Assembly (NCBI RefSeq): GCF_029193575.1
Contig: NZ_JARGCS010000036.1
Span: forward strand, 62,001 to 126,000
Source of the DNA: Pseudomonas entomophila
GTDB taxonomy: Bacteria > Pseudomonadota > Gammaproteobacteria > Pseudomonadales > Pseudomonadaceae
Length of the DNA stretch: 64,000 nucleotides
Direction of reading: 5' to 3'
Both the position numbers and the translations under genes were made by a program. The notes beneath the pieces were generated by a model. The model searched no databases. It was not told where the DNA came from and was given only the letters and a program-made list of their open reading frames with translations. Below are positions 36,325-46,504 of this stretch, piece by piece; within the stretch, counting starts at the first letter, position 1, and the number at the start of each line of letters is the position of its first letter.

Positions 36325-38700
36325 TCAGGCCGCGCCCTGGCCCTCGGCCAGGAAGAACCAGGTTTCGAGTACCGAGTCCGGGTTCAGCGACACACTCTCG
36401 ATGCCTTGCTCCATCAGCCACTTGGCCAGGTCAGGGTGGTCCGACGGGCCTTGGCCGCAGATGCCGATGTACTTGCCGGCCTTGTTGCACGCCTGGATGG
36501 CGTTGGCCAGCAGCTTCTTGACCGCTGGGTTACGCTCGTCGAACAGGTGGGCGATGATCCCCGAGTCGCGGTCCAGGCCCAGGGTCAGCTGGGTCAGGTC
36601 GTTGGAGCCGATGGAGAAGCCATCGAAGTACTCGAGGAACTCGTCGGCCAGCAGGGCGTTGGACGGCAGTTCGCACATCATGATCACGCGCAGGCCGTTG
36701 TCGCCGCGGGCCAGGCCATTTTCGGCGAGCAGGTCGACGACCTGGCTGGCCTCGCCCAGGGTACGCACGAACGGCACCATGATCTCGACGTTGGTCAGGC
36801 CCATCTCGTTACGCACGCGCTTGAGGGCGCGGCATTCGAGCTCGAAGCAGTCGCGGAACGACTCGCTGATGTAGCGCGAGGCGCCGCGGAAGCCCAGCAT
36901 CGGGTTCTCTTCTTCCGGCTCGTACAGCTTGCCGCCGATCAGGTTGGCGTACTCGTTGGACTTGAAGTCCGACAGCCGCACGATGACCTTTTTCGGGTAG
37001 AAGGCCGCAGCCAGGGTGCTGATGCCCTCGACCAGCTTCTCGACGTAGAAGCCGACGGGGTCGGCATAGCCGGCCACGCGCTTGTCGACGCTCTCTTTCA
37101 GGTCCGCCGGCAGGCCCGCGTAGTTGAGCAGCGCCTTGGGGTGCACGCCGATCATGCGGTTGATGATGAACTCCAGGCGCGCCAGGCCCACGCCGGCGTT
37201 CGGCAGTTGGGCGAAGTCGAAGGCGCGGTCGGGGTTGCCGACGTTCATCATGATCTTGAACGGCAGCTCGGGCATGGCATCGACCGAGTTCTGGCGCACG
37301 TCGAAGCCCAGCTCGCCCTCGAAGATGAAGCCGGTGTCGCCTTCGGCGCAGGAGACGGTCACGCCCTGGCCATCCTTGAGGATCTGGGTGGCGTTGCCGC
37401 AACCGACCACTGCCGGGATGCCCAGTTCACGGGCGATGATCGCCGCGTGGCAAGTACGCCCGCCGCGGTTGGTGACGATGGCGCTGGCGCGCTTCATCAC
37501 GGGCTCCCAGTCCGGGTCGGTCATGTCGGAGACCAGCACGTCGCCCGGCTGCACCTTGTCCATCTCGGACACATCGTGGATCACGCGGACCTTGCCAGCG
37601 CCGATACGCTGGCCGATGGCGCGGCCTTCGACCAATACGGTGCCTTTTTCCTTCAGCAGGTAGCGCTCCATGACGTTGGCGCTGGCGCGGCTCTTCACGG
37701 TCTCAGGGCGCGCCTGGACGATGTACAGTTTGCCGTCGTCACCGTCCTTGGCCCATTCGATGTCCATCGGGCGCTGGTAGTGCTGCTCGATGATCATCGC
37801 CTGCTTGGCCAACTCGGCCACCTCGACGTCGGACAGGCAGAAACGCGCACGCTCGGCACGGTCGACCTCGACGGTCTTGACCGAACGACCGGCCTTGGCC
37901 TCGTCGCCGTAGACCATCTTGATCGCCTTGCTGCCCAGGTTGCGGCGCAGGATCGCCGGGCGGCCGGCCTGCAGGGTGTGCTTGTGCACGTAGAATTCGT
38001 CAGGGTTGACCGCACCCTGCACCACGGTCTCACCCAGGCCGTAGGCACCGGTGATGAACACCACGTCGCGGAAACCCGACTCGGTGTCGAGGGTGAACAT
38101 CACGCCGGCCGTGCCGGTTTCCGAGCGGACCATGCGCTGCACGCCGGCGGACAGGGCGACCAGCTTGTGGTCGAAGCCCTGGTGCACGCGGTAGGCGATG
38201 GCGCGGTCGTTGAAGAGCGAGGCGAAGACTTCCTTGGCGGCGCGGATCACGTTGTCCACGCCACGGATGTTCAGGAAAGTCTCCTGCTGGCCGGCGAACG
38301 AGGCGTCGGGCAGGTCTTCGGCGGTGGCCGAGGAGCGCACGGCGACAGCCATGTTCGGGTTGCCCTGGGACATTGCGGCGAACGCGGTGCGGATTTCCGC
38401 ATCCAGGCGCGCCGGGAAGTCGGCCTCCATGACCCACTGGCGGATCTGCGCGCCGGTCTTGGTCAGGGCGTTGATGTCATCCACGTCCAGCGCGTCGAGC
38501 GCGGCGTGGATGCGGTCGTTCAGGCCACTCTGTTCGAGAAAGTCGCGGTACGCCTGAGCCGTAGTGGCAAAGCCGCCTGGCACAGAGACGCCGGCGCCTG
38601 CGAGGTTACTGATCATCTCGCCCAGGGATGCGTTCTTGCCCCCCACATGCTCCACATCATGGACGCCGAGCTTATCGAGGGAAACTACGTACTCTACCAA
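36325..38700 (-). CDS. ppsA: Phosphoenolpyruvate synthase
   Basis: A 791-residue enzyme that makes PEP from pyruvate and ATP for gluconeogenesis. An N-terminal ATP-grasp domain (with GGKNASLGEMI and VRSSATAEDLPDASFAGQQE) is followed by the phosphohistidine domain with H418 (GGRTCHAAIIARELG), then the C-terminal PEP-binding barrel ending near CGQGPSDHPDLAKWL. I start at the TTG complementing 38698-38700, preceded by GGAGAGA, because the product then begins (M)VEYVVSLDKLGVHD as in other pseudomonads and no ATG fits. It diverges from ppsR, which encodes its regulator. Confidence 0.96.
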   Translation of the reverse strand: MVEYVVSLDKLGVHDVEHVGGKNASLGEMISNLAGAGVSVPGGFATTAQAYRDFLEQSGLNDRIHAALDALDVDDINALTKTGAQIRQWVMEADFPARLDAEIRTAFAAMSQGNPNMAVAVRSSATAEDLPDASFAGQQETFLNIRGVDNVIRAAKEVFASLFNDRAIAYRVHQGFDHKLVALSAGVQRMVRSETGTAGVMFTLDTESGFRDVVFITGAYGLGETVVQGAVNPDEFYVHKHTLQAGRPAILRRNLGSKAIKMVYGDEAKAGRSVKTVEVDRAERARFCLSDVEVAELAKQAMIIEQHYQRPMDIEWAKDGDDGKLYIVQARPETVKSRASANVMERYLLKEKGTVLVEGRAIGQRIGAGKVRVIHDVSEMDKVQPGDVLVSDMTDPDWEPVMKRASAIVTNRGGRTCHAAIIARELGIPAVVGCGNATQILKDGQGVTVSCAEGDTGFIFEGELGFDVRQNSVDAMPELPFKIMMNVGNPDRAFDFAQLPNAGVGLARLEFIINRMIGVHPKALLNYAGLPADLKESVDKRVAGYADPVGFYVEKLVEGISTLAAAFYPKKVIVRLSDFKSNEYANLIGGKLYEPEEENPMLGFRGASRYISESFRDCFELECRALKRVRNEMGLTNVEIMVPFVRTLGEASQVVDLLAENGLARGDNGLRVIMMCELPSNALLADEFLEYFDGFSIGSNDLTQLTLGLDRDSGIIAHLFDERNPAVKKLLANAIQACNKAGKYIGICGQGPSDHPDLAKWLMEQGIESVSLNPDSVLETWFFLAEGQGAA

Positions 38701-38806
38701 GGTGATCTCTCCACTAACTGTATTGGAAAAGCTCAAGGGCGCCCGCCTGCCGGCTCTGCCGACTGGGCCGGACGCTTGTGGCCTGGACCTGGAAAATAAG
38801 TGAGAA

Positions 38807-38861
38807 TGCCGAACGACCGCGTTCGGCAAACCGAACCTATCATATCCAGAAACATTCGGCA
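38807..38861. promoter_or_regulatory. Multiple dyads in the ppsA-ppsR divergent control region
   Basis: TGCCGAACG (38807-38815) and CGTTCGGCA (38820-38828) form a perfect 9-bp inverted repeat with a 4-base spacer. GTTCGG (38821-38826) is again inverted as CCGAAC (38831-38836), and a further TTCGGCA lies at 38855-38861. Four alternating CCGAA/TTCGG boxes in 55 bp suggest operator sites for a shared repressor, or alternative hairpins in the ppsR leader. I cannot name the protein. Confidence 0.5.
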
Positions 38862-38881
38862 GCTTAAGGCCCAGGGTGCAA

Positions 38882-39700
38882 ATGAAACGAACCGCGTTCT
38901 TCATCTCCGATGGTACCGGCATCACGGCGGAAACGCTGGGGCAAAGCCTGCTGGCTCAGTTCGATAGCATCCCCTTCAACAAATTCACCCGGCCGTACAT
39001 CGACACCCTGGACAAGGCACGCACGATGGTCCAGCAAATCAACACTGCGGCCGAACGCGACGGGGTGCGCCCGATCATCTTCGACACCATCGTCAACCAA
39101 GACATCCGTGAGGTCCTGGCCACGTCCAATGGCTTCATGATCGACATCTTCTCGACGTTTTTATCCCCGCTCGAGCAGGAATTGACCGCCCATTCGTCGT
39201 ATTCCGTGGGTAAATCCCATTCGATTGGCGGCAACTCCAACTACATGGAGCGCATCGAGGCGGTCAACTTCGCCCTGGACAACGACGATGGCGCACGCAC
39301 CCACTACTACGACAAGGCCGACCTCATCCTGGTAGGCGTGTCACGTTGCGGCAAGACCCCGACCTGCCTGTACATGGCCATGCAATTCGGCATTCGCGCG
39401 GCCAACTACCCGCTGACCGAGGACGACATGGAGCGCCTGCAATTGCCAGCGGTGCTCAAGAAGCACCACAACAAGCTGTTTGGCCTGACCATCGACCCCG
39501 ACCGCCTGACGGCCATCCGCCACGAGCGCAAGCCCAACAGCCGCTATTCGAGCTTTGCCCAGTGCGAGTTCGAGGTGCGCGAGGTGGAGAACCTGTTCCG
39601 CCGAGAGAACATTCCGAACATCAACTCCACGCATTTCTCGGTGGAGGAGATTTCCGCGAAGATCCTGGTGGAGAAAGGGGTGGAGCGGCGGTTCAAGTAA
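38882..39700 (+). CDS. ppsR: PEP synthase regulatory kinase/pyrophosphorylase PpsR (DUF299)
   Basis: A 272-residue bifunctional enzyme. It inactivates PEP synthase by ADP-dependent phosphorylation of a threonine and restores it by Pi-dependent dephosphorylation. The family motifs are ISDGTGITAETLG (9-20) and the P-loop GVSRCGKTPTCLYMA (G152-T159 at its core). The ATG at 38882 (MKRTAFFISDG) is used; a GTG two codons upstream is less likely. It is divergent from ppsA across 181 bp. Confidence 0.95.
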   Translation: MKRTAFFISDGTGITAETLGQSLLAQFDSIPFNKFTRPYIDTLDKARTMVQQINTAAERDGVRPIIFDTIVNQDIREVLATSNGFMIDIFSTFLSPLEQELTAHSSYSVGKSHSIGGNSNYMERIEAVNFALDNDDGARTHYYDKADLILVGVSRCGKTPTCLYMAMQFGIRAANYPLTEDDMERLQLPAVLKKHHNKLFGLTIDPDRLTAIRHERKPNSRYSSFAQCEFEVREVENLFRRENIPNINSTHFSVEEISAKILVEKGVERRFK

Positions 39701-39708
39701 CGCCTGCA

Positions 39709-39745
39709 GCGGCCCCCTCGCGGGGGAAGCCCGCGAGGGGGCCGC
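39709..39745. repeat. Perfect 16-bp hairpin, REP-derived
   Basis: A 16-base arm (39709-39724, starting GCGGCCCCCTCGCGGG) is exactly complementary to 39730-39745 around a five-base loop. The core resembles a REP folded on itself. It lies 8 bp after ppsR. Confidence 0.8.
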
Positions 39746-39755
39746 TACGGCTGAA

Positions 39756-39795
39756 TGAAAAAGCCCCGCCAGTGCGAACTGGCGGGGCTTTTTCA
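39756..39795. terminator. Bidirectional terminator between ppsR and gdhB
   Basis: A 16-bp stem including AAAAAGCCCCGCCAGT (39758-39773) and its complement at 39778-39793, with a GCGA tetraloop and A/T runs on both sides. It serves convergent ppsR and gdhB. Confidence 0.95.
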
Positions 39796-39806
39796 TTTCA
39801 GCTGGC

Positions 39807-42800
39807 TCAGGACGGAATCACCACCGACTGCCCGCTCAACGCCAGGTCGACCAGCTCGCGGTTGGCCACCGCGTACATCGCATAGTCAGTGCCCGTGGCA
39901 TTGCGCAGGTCGTCGAGCATAGCGCGCCAGCGCTCGACCATCACTCGGTGCTGCTCGGCCCACAGCGCCACGCGAGCGTCCATGTCCTCCGGCGCGTCGG
40001 CCATCTGCAGCACGGAAATGGTGATCGCGCGCTGCTGCAGGTCGATATCGTCGCGGAACGCCTCGCGGGCCAGGGCCTGCCAGTTGTTCTCCACCGGCAG
40101 GTTGCTGATTTCCTGCAGGTACCAGGTCAGGTCCAGCGCACTGCCCACGGCGAAGAACGCCTTGGCCACCTGCGCCGGGTCGTGGCCGGTGACGTCCGAG
40201 GCCTCGATGATTGGCAGCAGCGTGTACAGGTGCGTGGTGCCGGCGACCATGCGTGCCAACAGCTCCGGCACGCCGGCCTCGACGAAGCCCTGGTAGCGTT
40301 GCTGCCAACGCTCGCGGGTCGGGCCTTCGAGCAACTCGTCGAGCTTCAACCCCAACTGGGCGATCTTAGGCCCGAAGTGCGCGCTGTCGCGCCCGGCATC
40401 CTGCTCGTTGCGACGGCTGCGCAGGAACCAGCGGGTGGCGCGGCGCCCCAGGCGCATCAGCTCGTCCATCAGGGTCAGCTGGATCTCGGCCGGGACCTGG
40501 TAGTCCAGGGCCTCGATCTGGCGGAACCAGTGCGGCAGGTGGAAGATGTCACGCACGATCACGTAGGCGCCGGCGACGTTGGCCGGGCTCATGCCGGTGG
40601 ACTCCTTCAGGCGCTGCACGAAGGTGATGCCCATGTTGTTGACCAGGTCGTTGGCGATCTGGTTGCTGACGATCTCGCGCTTCAGGCGGTGGCGACGCAT
40701 GGCCTCGGCGAACTTGCTGACCAGCGACGGCGGGAACGCCGTCTCCATGTCGCGGGTCAGGTAGTCGTCGTCCGGCACCAGCGACTTGAGCAGTTGCTCC
40801 TTGAGGTCGATCTTGCTGTAGGAGATCAGCACCGACAGTTCGGCGCGGGTCAGGCCCTGGCCTGCTGCCAGGCGCTCGGCCAGTTGCTCCTCGGTGGGCA
40901 GGAACTCGATGGCGCGATCGAGCTTGCCACGCGACTCAAGGTCGGCCATCAGGCGCTTGTATTCGGCGATCCGCTCGCGGGCGCGGCGGGCGGCCAGCGA
41001 CAGGGCCTGGGTCTGCTTGTAGTTGTTGCCCAGCACCAGCGAGGCGACTTCATCGGTCATGCTGCCCAGCAACTGGTTGCGCTGCTTCTCGGTCATGTCG
41101 CCACCCTGCACCACTTCGTTGAGCAGGATCTTGATGTTGACCTCGTGGTCGGAGCAGTCCACGCCGCCGGCGTTGTCGATGAAGTCGGTGTTGGTGGCGC
41201 CGCCGTTCAGGCCGAACTCTACCCGGCCGAGCTGGGTCATGCCCAGGTTGCCGCCCTCGCCCACCACCTTGCAGCGCAGCTCGTTGCCATTCACGCGCAG
41301 GGCGTCGTTGGCCTTGTCGCCGACGTCGGCATGGCTTTCGCTGCTGGCCTTGACGTAGGTGCCGATGCCGCCGTTCCACAGCAGGTCCACCGGCGCCTGC
41401 AGCAGTGCGTGCAACAGCTCGGTCGGGGTCAGGCGGTCGGCTTCGATGGCGAAGCGTTCCTTCATCTGCGGGGTGATGGCGATGCTCTTGGCGCTGCGCG
41501 GGAAGATCCCGCCGCCTTCGGACATGATGCTGGCGTCGTAGTCGCTCCACGCCGAACGCGGCAGGTCGAACAGGCGCTGGCGCTCGGCGAAGCTGGTGGC
41601 CGGGTCCGGGTTCGGGTCGATGAAGATGTGCAGGTGGTTGAACGCCGCCACCAGCTTGAGCTTGTCGGACATCAGCAGGCCGTTGCCGAACACGTCGCCG
41701 GCCATGTCGCCAATGCCGACCACGGTGATCGGGTCTTCCTGCACGTTGATGCCGCGCTCGCGGAAGTGACGCTGCACGCCGACCCAGGCGCCACGCGCGG
41801 TGATGCCCATCTTCTTGTGGTCGTAGCCGGCCGAACCACCGGAGGCGAACGCATCGCCCAGCCAGAAGCCGTAGTCGATGGCGATGCCGTTGGCGATGTC
41901 GGAGAAGGTCGCGGTGCCTTTGTCCGCCGCCACCACCAGGTACGGGTCGTCGTCATCGTGACGCACCACGTTGGCCGGTGGCACCACGCCGCCGTCCTTG
42001 AGGTTGTCGGTGATGTCGAGCAAACCCGAGATGAAGATGCGGTAGCAGGCGATGCCCTCGGCGGCGATCTCGTCGCGGCTGCCGCCCAGCGGCAGGCGGC
42101 GCGGCAGGAAGCCGCCCTTGGCGCCGACCGGGACGATCACCGAGTTCTTCACCTGCTGCGCCTTGACCAGGCCCAGCACCTCGGTGCGGAAGTCTTCCTC
42201 GCGGTCCGACCAGCGCAGGCCGCCGCGGGCGACATTGCCGAAGCGCAGGTGCACGCCCTCGACCCGTGGCGAATAGACGAAGATCTCGAACTTCGGCACC
42301 GGCTTGGGCAGCTCGGGGATCAGTTTCGGGTTGAACTTGAAGCTGAAGTACGACTTGTTCTGCCCGTTCGCGTCCGGCTGGTAGAAGTTGGTGCGCAGGG
42401 TGGCCTTGATCAGGTCCAGGTAGCGACGCAGGATGCGGTCCTCGTTGAGCACCTGGACCTCGTCCAGGGCGCTGAGGATGGCTTGCTCCAGGCGCTGCTG
42501 CTTGTCGTCGAGGTCTTCCTGGGTGAGCTTGCGCGCCAGGTAGAAGCGGGTCTTGAACAACCGGGTCAGTTCGCGGGCGATGTCGGTGTGGTTGTTCAGG
42601 GTGCTGGCGATGTAGCCCAGGTCGAAGCCCAGGCGGATCTGCTTGAGGTAGCGCGCGTAGGCACGCAGCAGCGCCACGTCGCGCCACGGCAGGCCGGCGG
42701 TCAGCACCAGGCGGTTGAAGGCGTCGTTCTCGGCGTCGCCCTTGACGATGTGGATGAAGGCATCCTGCAGGGTGTCGTTGAGCTGCTGGATGTCCAGGCT

Positions 42801-44672
42801 CAGGCCTTCGCTGTAGGTGAAGGCGAAGTCGTGGATCCAGTACTCGCGGCCGTTGGCGTGGCGCAGGCGGTAGGGGAACTCGCCGAGCACGCGCAGGCCG
42901 AGGTTTTCCAGGATCGGCAGCACGTCCGACAGGGCCAGCGGGGTATCGGCGTGGTACAGCTTGCAATGCAGCTGGCGCTCACCCAGCTGGGTCAGCGGCT
43001 GGTAGAAGCTCATCGCCAGCGGCTTGCTTTCCGACAGTGCCAGCACATGCTGCATGTCGACCACCGCCGAGTGCGCGGCGAAGCGCTCGCGGTAACCGGC
43101 TGGGAAGCCCTTGGGGAAGTCGGCGAGGATGTTGGTGCCCTGGGCCTCGCCGAAGTTCTCCACCACCAGGGTGGAGTAGTCGTCCTGCCACGAGCGGCAG
43201 GCCTGGATCACTTCGTTTTCCAGCTGCTGCGGGTCGATGTCGATGCGGTTCTTCGGGTCGACCCGCAGAATCAGCTGCACGCGCGCCAGCACGGACTCGG
43301 AGAAGAAGGTCCAGAACTCGCAGTCGGTGGCCTTCAGACGCTCCATCAGCACCTGCTGGATCTTCTGGCGCACCTCGGTGGAGTAGATCTCGCGCGGCAC
43401 GTAGGCCAGGCAGTAGCAGAAGCGGCCGTACGGGTCCTTGCGCAGGAACACGCGGATCTTGTTGCGCTCCTGGATCTGCACGATCGACATGGCGGTGCTG
43501 AACAGCTCGTCGATCGGGGTCTGGAACAGGTCGTCGCGCGGCAGCACTTCGAGCACCTGGGCCAGTTCCTTGCCCAGGTGGGCCTTCGGATCGAAGCCGG
43601 AGCGGCGCTCGACCTCGGCGACCTTGAGGCGGATGTAGGGGATGGCATGCACGCTTTCGCCATACACCGACGAGGTGTACAGGCCCATGAAGCGGTGTTC
43701 CTTGATGACCTTGCCGTCGGCGTCCAACTGGCGGATCGACACGTAGTCCGGGTAGGCCGGGCGGTGCACGCGGCTGGGCAGCGCGGCCTTGGCGAACGAC
43801 AGCAGCAGCGGCTCGTTGAGGTACGCCACCGCGTAGTCCTCGATGCGCAGCTCCTCGGCGGTCAGGCCCACGCGCAGGCGGCGCGGCAGGCCGAGGAACG
43901 ACTGCTCGTCGTAGACCATCTGGCCACCGTCGGCATCGGCCTGGACGGTGAACTCCTCATAGCCGAGGAAGGTGAAGTGGTTGTCCAGCAGCCACTCCAA
44001 GAACGCCGTGACCTCCGCCTTGTCGTGCTGCGACGGCGCGTACGGGGTCTGTTCGACCAGCGCCACGACCTCGCGCAGCTTGGCCTTCATCGGCTCGAAA
44101 TCGGCGACGGTGACCCGCACCTCGGCCAGCACCTGCTCGATCTCCCGGGCCAGCACGTTCAGCTCGGCGGCATTGGCGCAGCGGTCGATCTCCAGGTACA
44201 TCAGCGACTCATGGCGCACGCCTTCGCCCTGGGTGCCCTTGGGCAGCAGTTCGAGCAGCTCGCCCTTGGCGCCGCGACGCACGCTGAGCACGGTGGTTTG
44301 CAGGGTGTGAATGCTGTAGCCGCGACGGTTCAGTTCGGTGCGCACCGAGTCGACCAGGAACGGCAGGTCGTGGTGCAGCACTTCGACCACAGTGTGGGTC
44401 GACTGCCAGCCATTGCGCTCGTAGTCGGGGTTGTAGACGCGCACCTGCGGCTGCTCGGGGTCGAAGCGCTCGATGATGCGCCAGGCAGAGAGGGTGCAGC
44501 CGGCCAGGTCGGAGAGCCTGCGCTGGGTGAGTTCGTCCAGAGAGATGATGCCGAAGAACTGTTCGGCGAACAGCGTCACTTGTGGCAGGGACTGCTCGCT
44601 GATGTGCTGCGCCAGGGCCGCTTGCAGTTGATGCTGGAAGTCGGCTTTGCTGGCTGCGGTGAAGAACGCCAT
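39807..44672 (-). CDS. gdhB: NAD-specific glutamate dehydrogenase, 180-kDa class
   Basis: A 1621-residue enzyme that oxidatively deaminates glutamate to 2-oxoglutarate, used in catabolism of arginine and other amino acids. A long N-terminal regulatory region with ACT-like repeats (about 1-700) precedes the catalytic core, recognisable by FGNVARGGLRWSDREEDFRTE and VKNSVIVPVGAKGGF. The dinucleotide-binding region (TVVGIGDMAGDVFGNG) and a helical C-terminal part follow. The length matches P. aeruginosa GdhB almost exactly. It starts MAFFTAASKADFQHQ. A long antisense frame across the gene is a codon-bias shadow. Confidence 0.96.
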   Translation of the reverse strand: MAFFTAASKADFQHQLQAALAQHISEQSLPQVTLFAEQFFGIISLDELTQRRLSDLAGCTLSAWRIIERFDPEQPQVRVYNPDYERNGWQSTHTVVEVLHHDLPFLVDSVRTELNRRGYSIHTLQTTVLSVRRGAKGELLELLPKGTQGEGVRHESLMYLEIDRCANAAELNVLAREIEQVLAEVRVTVADFEPMKAKLREVVALVEQTPYAPSQHDKAEVTAFLEWLLDNHFTFLGYEEFTVQADADGGQMVYDEQSFLGLPRRLRVGLTAEELRIEDYAVAYLNEPLLLSFAKAALPSRVHRPAYPDYVSIRQLDADGKVIKEHRFMGLYTSSVYGESVHAIPYIRLKVAEVERRSGFDPKAHLGKELAQVLEVLPRDDLFQTPIDELFSTAMSIVQIQERNKIRVFLRKDPYGRFCYCLAYVPREIYSTEVRQKIQQVLMERLKATDCEFWTFFSESVLARVQLILRVDPKNRIDIDPQQLENEVIQACRSWQDDYSTLVVENFGEAQGTNILADFPKGFPAGYRERFAAHSAVVDMQHVLALSESKPLAMSFYQPLTQLGERQLHCKLYHADTPLALSDVLPILENLGLRVLGEFPYRLRHANGREYWIHDFAFTYSEGLSLDIQQLNDTLQDAFIHIVKGDAENDAFNRLVLTAGLPWRDVALLRAYARYLKQIRLGFDLGYIASTLNNHTDIARELTRLFKTRFYLARKLTQEDLDDKQQRLEQAILSALDEVQVLNEDRILRRYLDLIKATLRTNFYQPDANGQNKSYFSFKFNPKLIPELPKPVPKFEIFVYSPRVEGVHLRFGNVARGGLRWSDREEDFRTEVLGLVKAQQVKNSVIVPVGAKGGFLPRRLPLGGSRDEIAAEGIACYRIFISGLLDITDNLKDGGVVPPANVVRHDDDDPYLVVAADKGTATFSDIANGIAIDYGFWLGDAFASGGSAGYDHKKMGITARGAWVGVQRHFRERGINVQEDPITVVGIGDMAGDVFGNGLLMSDKLKLVAAFNHLHIFIDPNPDPATSFAERQRLFDLPRSAWSDYDASIMSEGGGIFPRSAKSIAITPQMKERFAIEADRLTPTELLHALLQAPVDLLWNGGIGTYVKASSESHADVGDKANDALRVNGNELRCKVVGEGGNLGMTQLGRVEFGLNGGATNTDFIDNAGGVDCSDHEVNIKILLNEVVQGGDMTEKQRNQLLGSMTDEVASLVLGNNYKQTQALSLAARRARERIAEYKRLMADLESRGKLDRAIEFLPTEEQLAERLAAGQGLTRAELSVLISYSKIDLKEQLLKSLVPDDDYLTRDMETAFPPSLVSKFAEAMRRHRLKREIVSNQIANDLVNNMGITFVQRLKESTGMSPANVAGAYVIVRDIFHLPHWFRQIEALDYQVPAEIQLTLMDELMRLGRRATRWFLRSRRNEQDAGRDSAHFGPKIAQLGLKLDELLEGPTRERWQQRYQGFVEAGVPELLARMVAGTTHLYTLLPIIEASDVTGHDPAQVAKAFFAVGSALDLTWYLQEISNLPVENNWQALAREAFRDDIDLQQRAITISVLQMADAPEDMDARVALWAEQHRVMVERWRAMLDDLRNATGTDYAMYAVANRELVDLALSGQSVVIPS

Positions 44673-45118
44673 CTGTGGTACTCCGCTTGGGCTTTGTTAT
44701 AGGTGAAGCGTCGCGTGCGTCCGCCGTCCAAGGGTCAACGATAGCCAACCCGTGGCGACAGGGCGGTAAAACCAGGCGTCGGACGTGATCGGCACGCCCA
44801 GCGTTCCAGGGATGGGCATCTGCAAAGACGACTGCCGGCGGCTGTGTCTTTACGGGTGTCCATCGACTGGGCAGCTTAACGACTGTGCGGCCATCGCGGC
44901 TTGCAGCGCTGCGACATATTCGGTCAATGATGGCGCTGAAGCGCCATTAGCAAGCTTCAAGCCAAAAGCTGCGAGGCAATCGAGTATTTCCACCACACCC
45001 CTTGACCTCCCAAAGCTCCAGGCTCGAAGCTTGCCGCTTCTTTCCCTGACCCGAGCCGCCCATGCAACTGAAAACCGCCCTGCTCTTCGCCACCCCTTGC
45101 GATGACGAGGAAGACAAC
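44673..45118. other. Intergenic region upstream of gdhB with an inverted repeat
   Basis: No convincing gene lies here. ATGGCGCT/AGCGCCAT forms a tight hairpin near 44932-44947. GCAAGCTTCAAGCC (44950-44963) is an inverted copy, with one mismatch, of GGCTCGAAGCTTGC (45021-45034), which belongs to a second short repeat family (AAGCTTGAAGC type) common in P. putida genomes. Confidence 0.5.
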
Positions 45119-45415
45119 ATGGCGACCCTGTGCTGCCACAGCGACAAGGGCCAGATGTTCCTGCTCACCCGCTACCCGGACGAAGACACCGTCGACCTGA
45201 CCCTGGACGACGAGCCCTCGACCCTAGACGGCCTGACCGTGACGCTGAGCGCCTCACGCCTGCTGATCGAAGTGGCGCCCGGCGACCGCGATGCGCTCAA
45301 GGGCGACGCGCAGCTGGAGATTCTCCTGACCACCGACGGCAGCGACCTGGACGAAGTGGCGCTGACGCTGCGCAACATCCTCGACGGCACCGGAACGTTC
45401 GTCAGCGAGCGCTGA
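45119..45415 (+). CDS. Small acidic protein of unknown function
   Basis: A 98-residue, strongly acidic protein (MATLCCHSDKGQMFLLTRYPDEDTVDLTLDDEPSTLDG...) with a predicted beta-rich pattern and no signal peptide or membrane segment. I chose the ATG at 45119 because GAGGAAG precedes it at good spacing. An upstream in-frame ATG at 45062 would add 19 residues but has a poor ribosome site. I do not recognise the family. It lies 125 bp upstream of the MoxR/Bat operon on the same strand, which may or may not imply a link. Confidence 0.65.
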   Translation: MATLCCHSDKGQMFLLTRYPDEDTVDLTLDDEPSTLDGLTVTLSASRLLIEVAPGDRDALKGDAQLEILLTTDGSDLDEVALTLRNILDGTGTFVSER

Positions 45416-45540
45416 ACGGTTGGCGCCGGGAGATTTTTCCACCGCGCCATTGGTCGCCACGGGCCCGGATGGATTAAAGTATCAGCCCTCGCCCGGCACC
45501 GTTTCGCGCCCGCCCGGCCCATTTCCAGGAACCGCCTACG

Positions 45541-46500
<960 letters not shown>

Positions 46501-46504
46501 CCGC

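Noticed and set aside
36295..38799. An 834-codon frame antisense to ppsA
   Set aside because: A codon-bias shadow; ppsA carries all catalytic motifs on the other strand.
39948..44702. A 1584-codon open frame antisense to gdhB
   Set aside because: It mirrors gdhB codon by codon in a GC-rich genome, has a repetitive A/G/L/V/Q/H-rich composition and no domain; gdhB itself is unmistakable.
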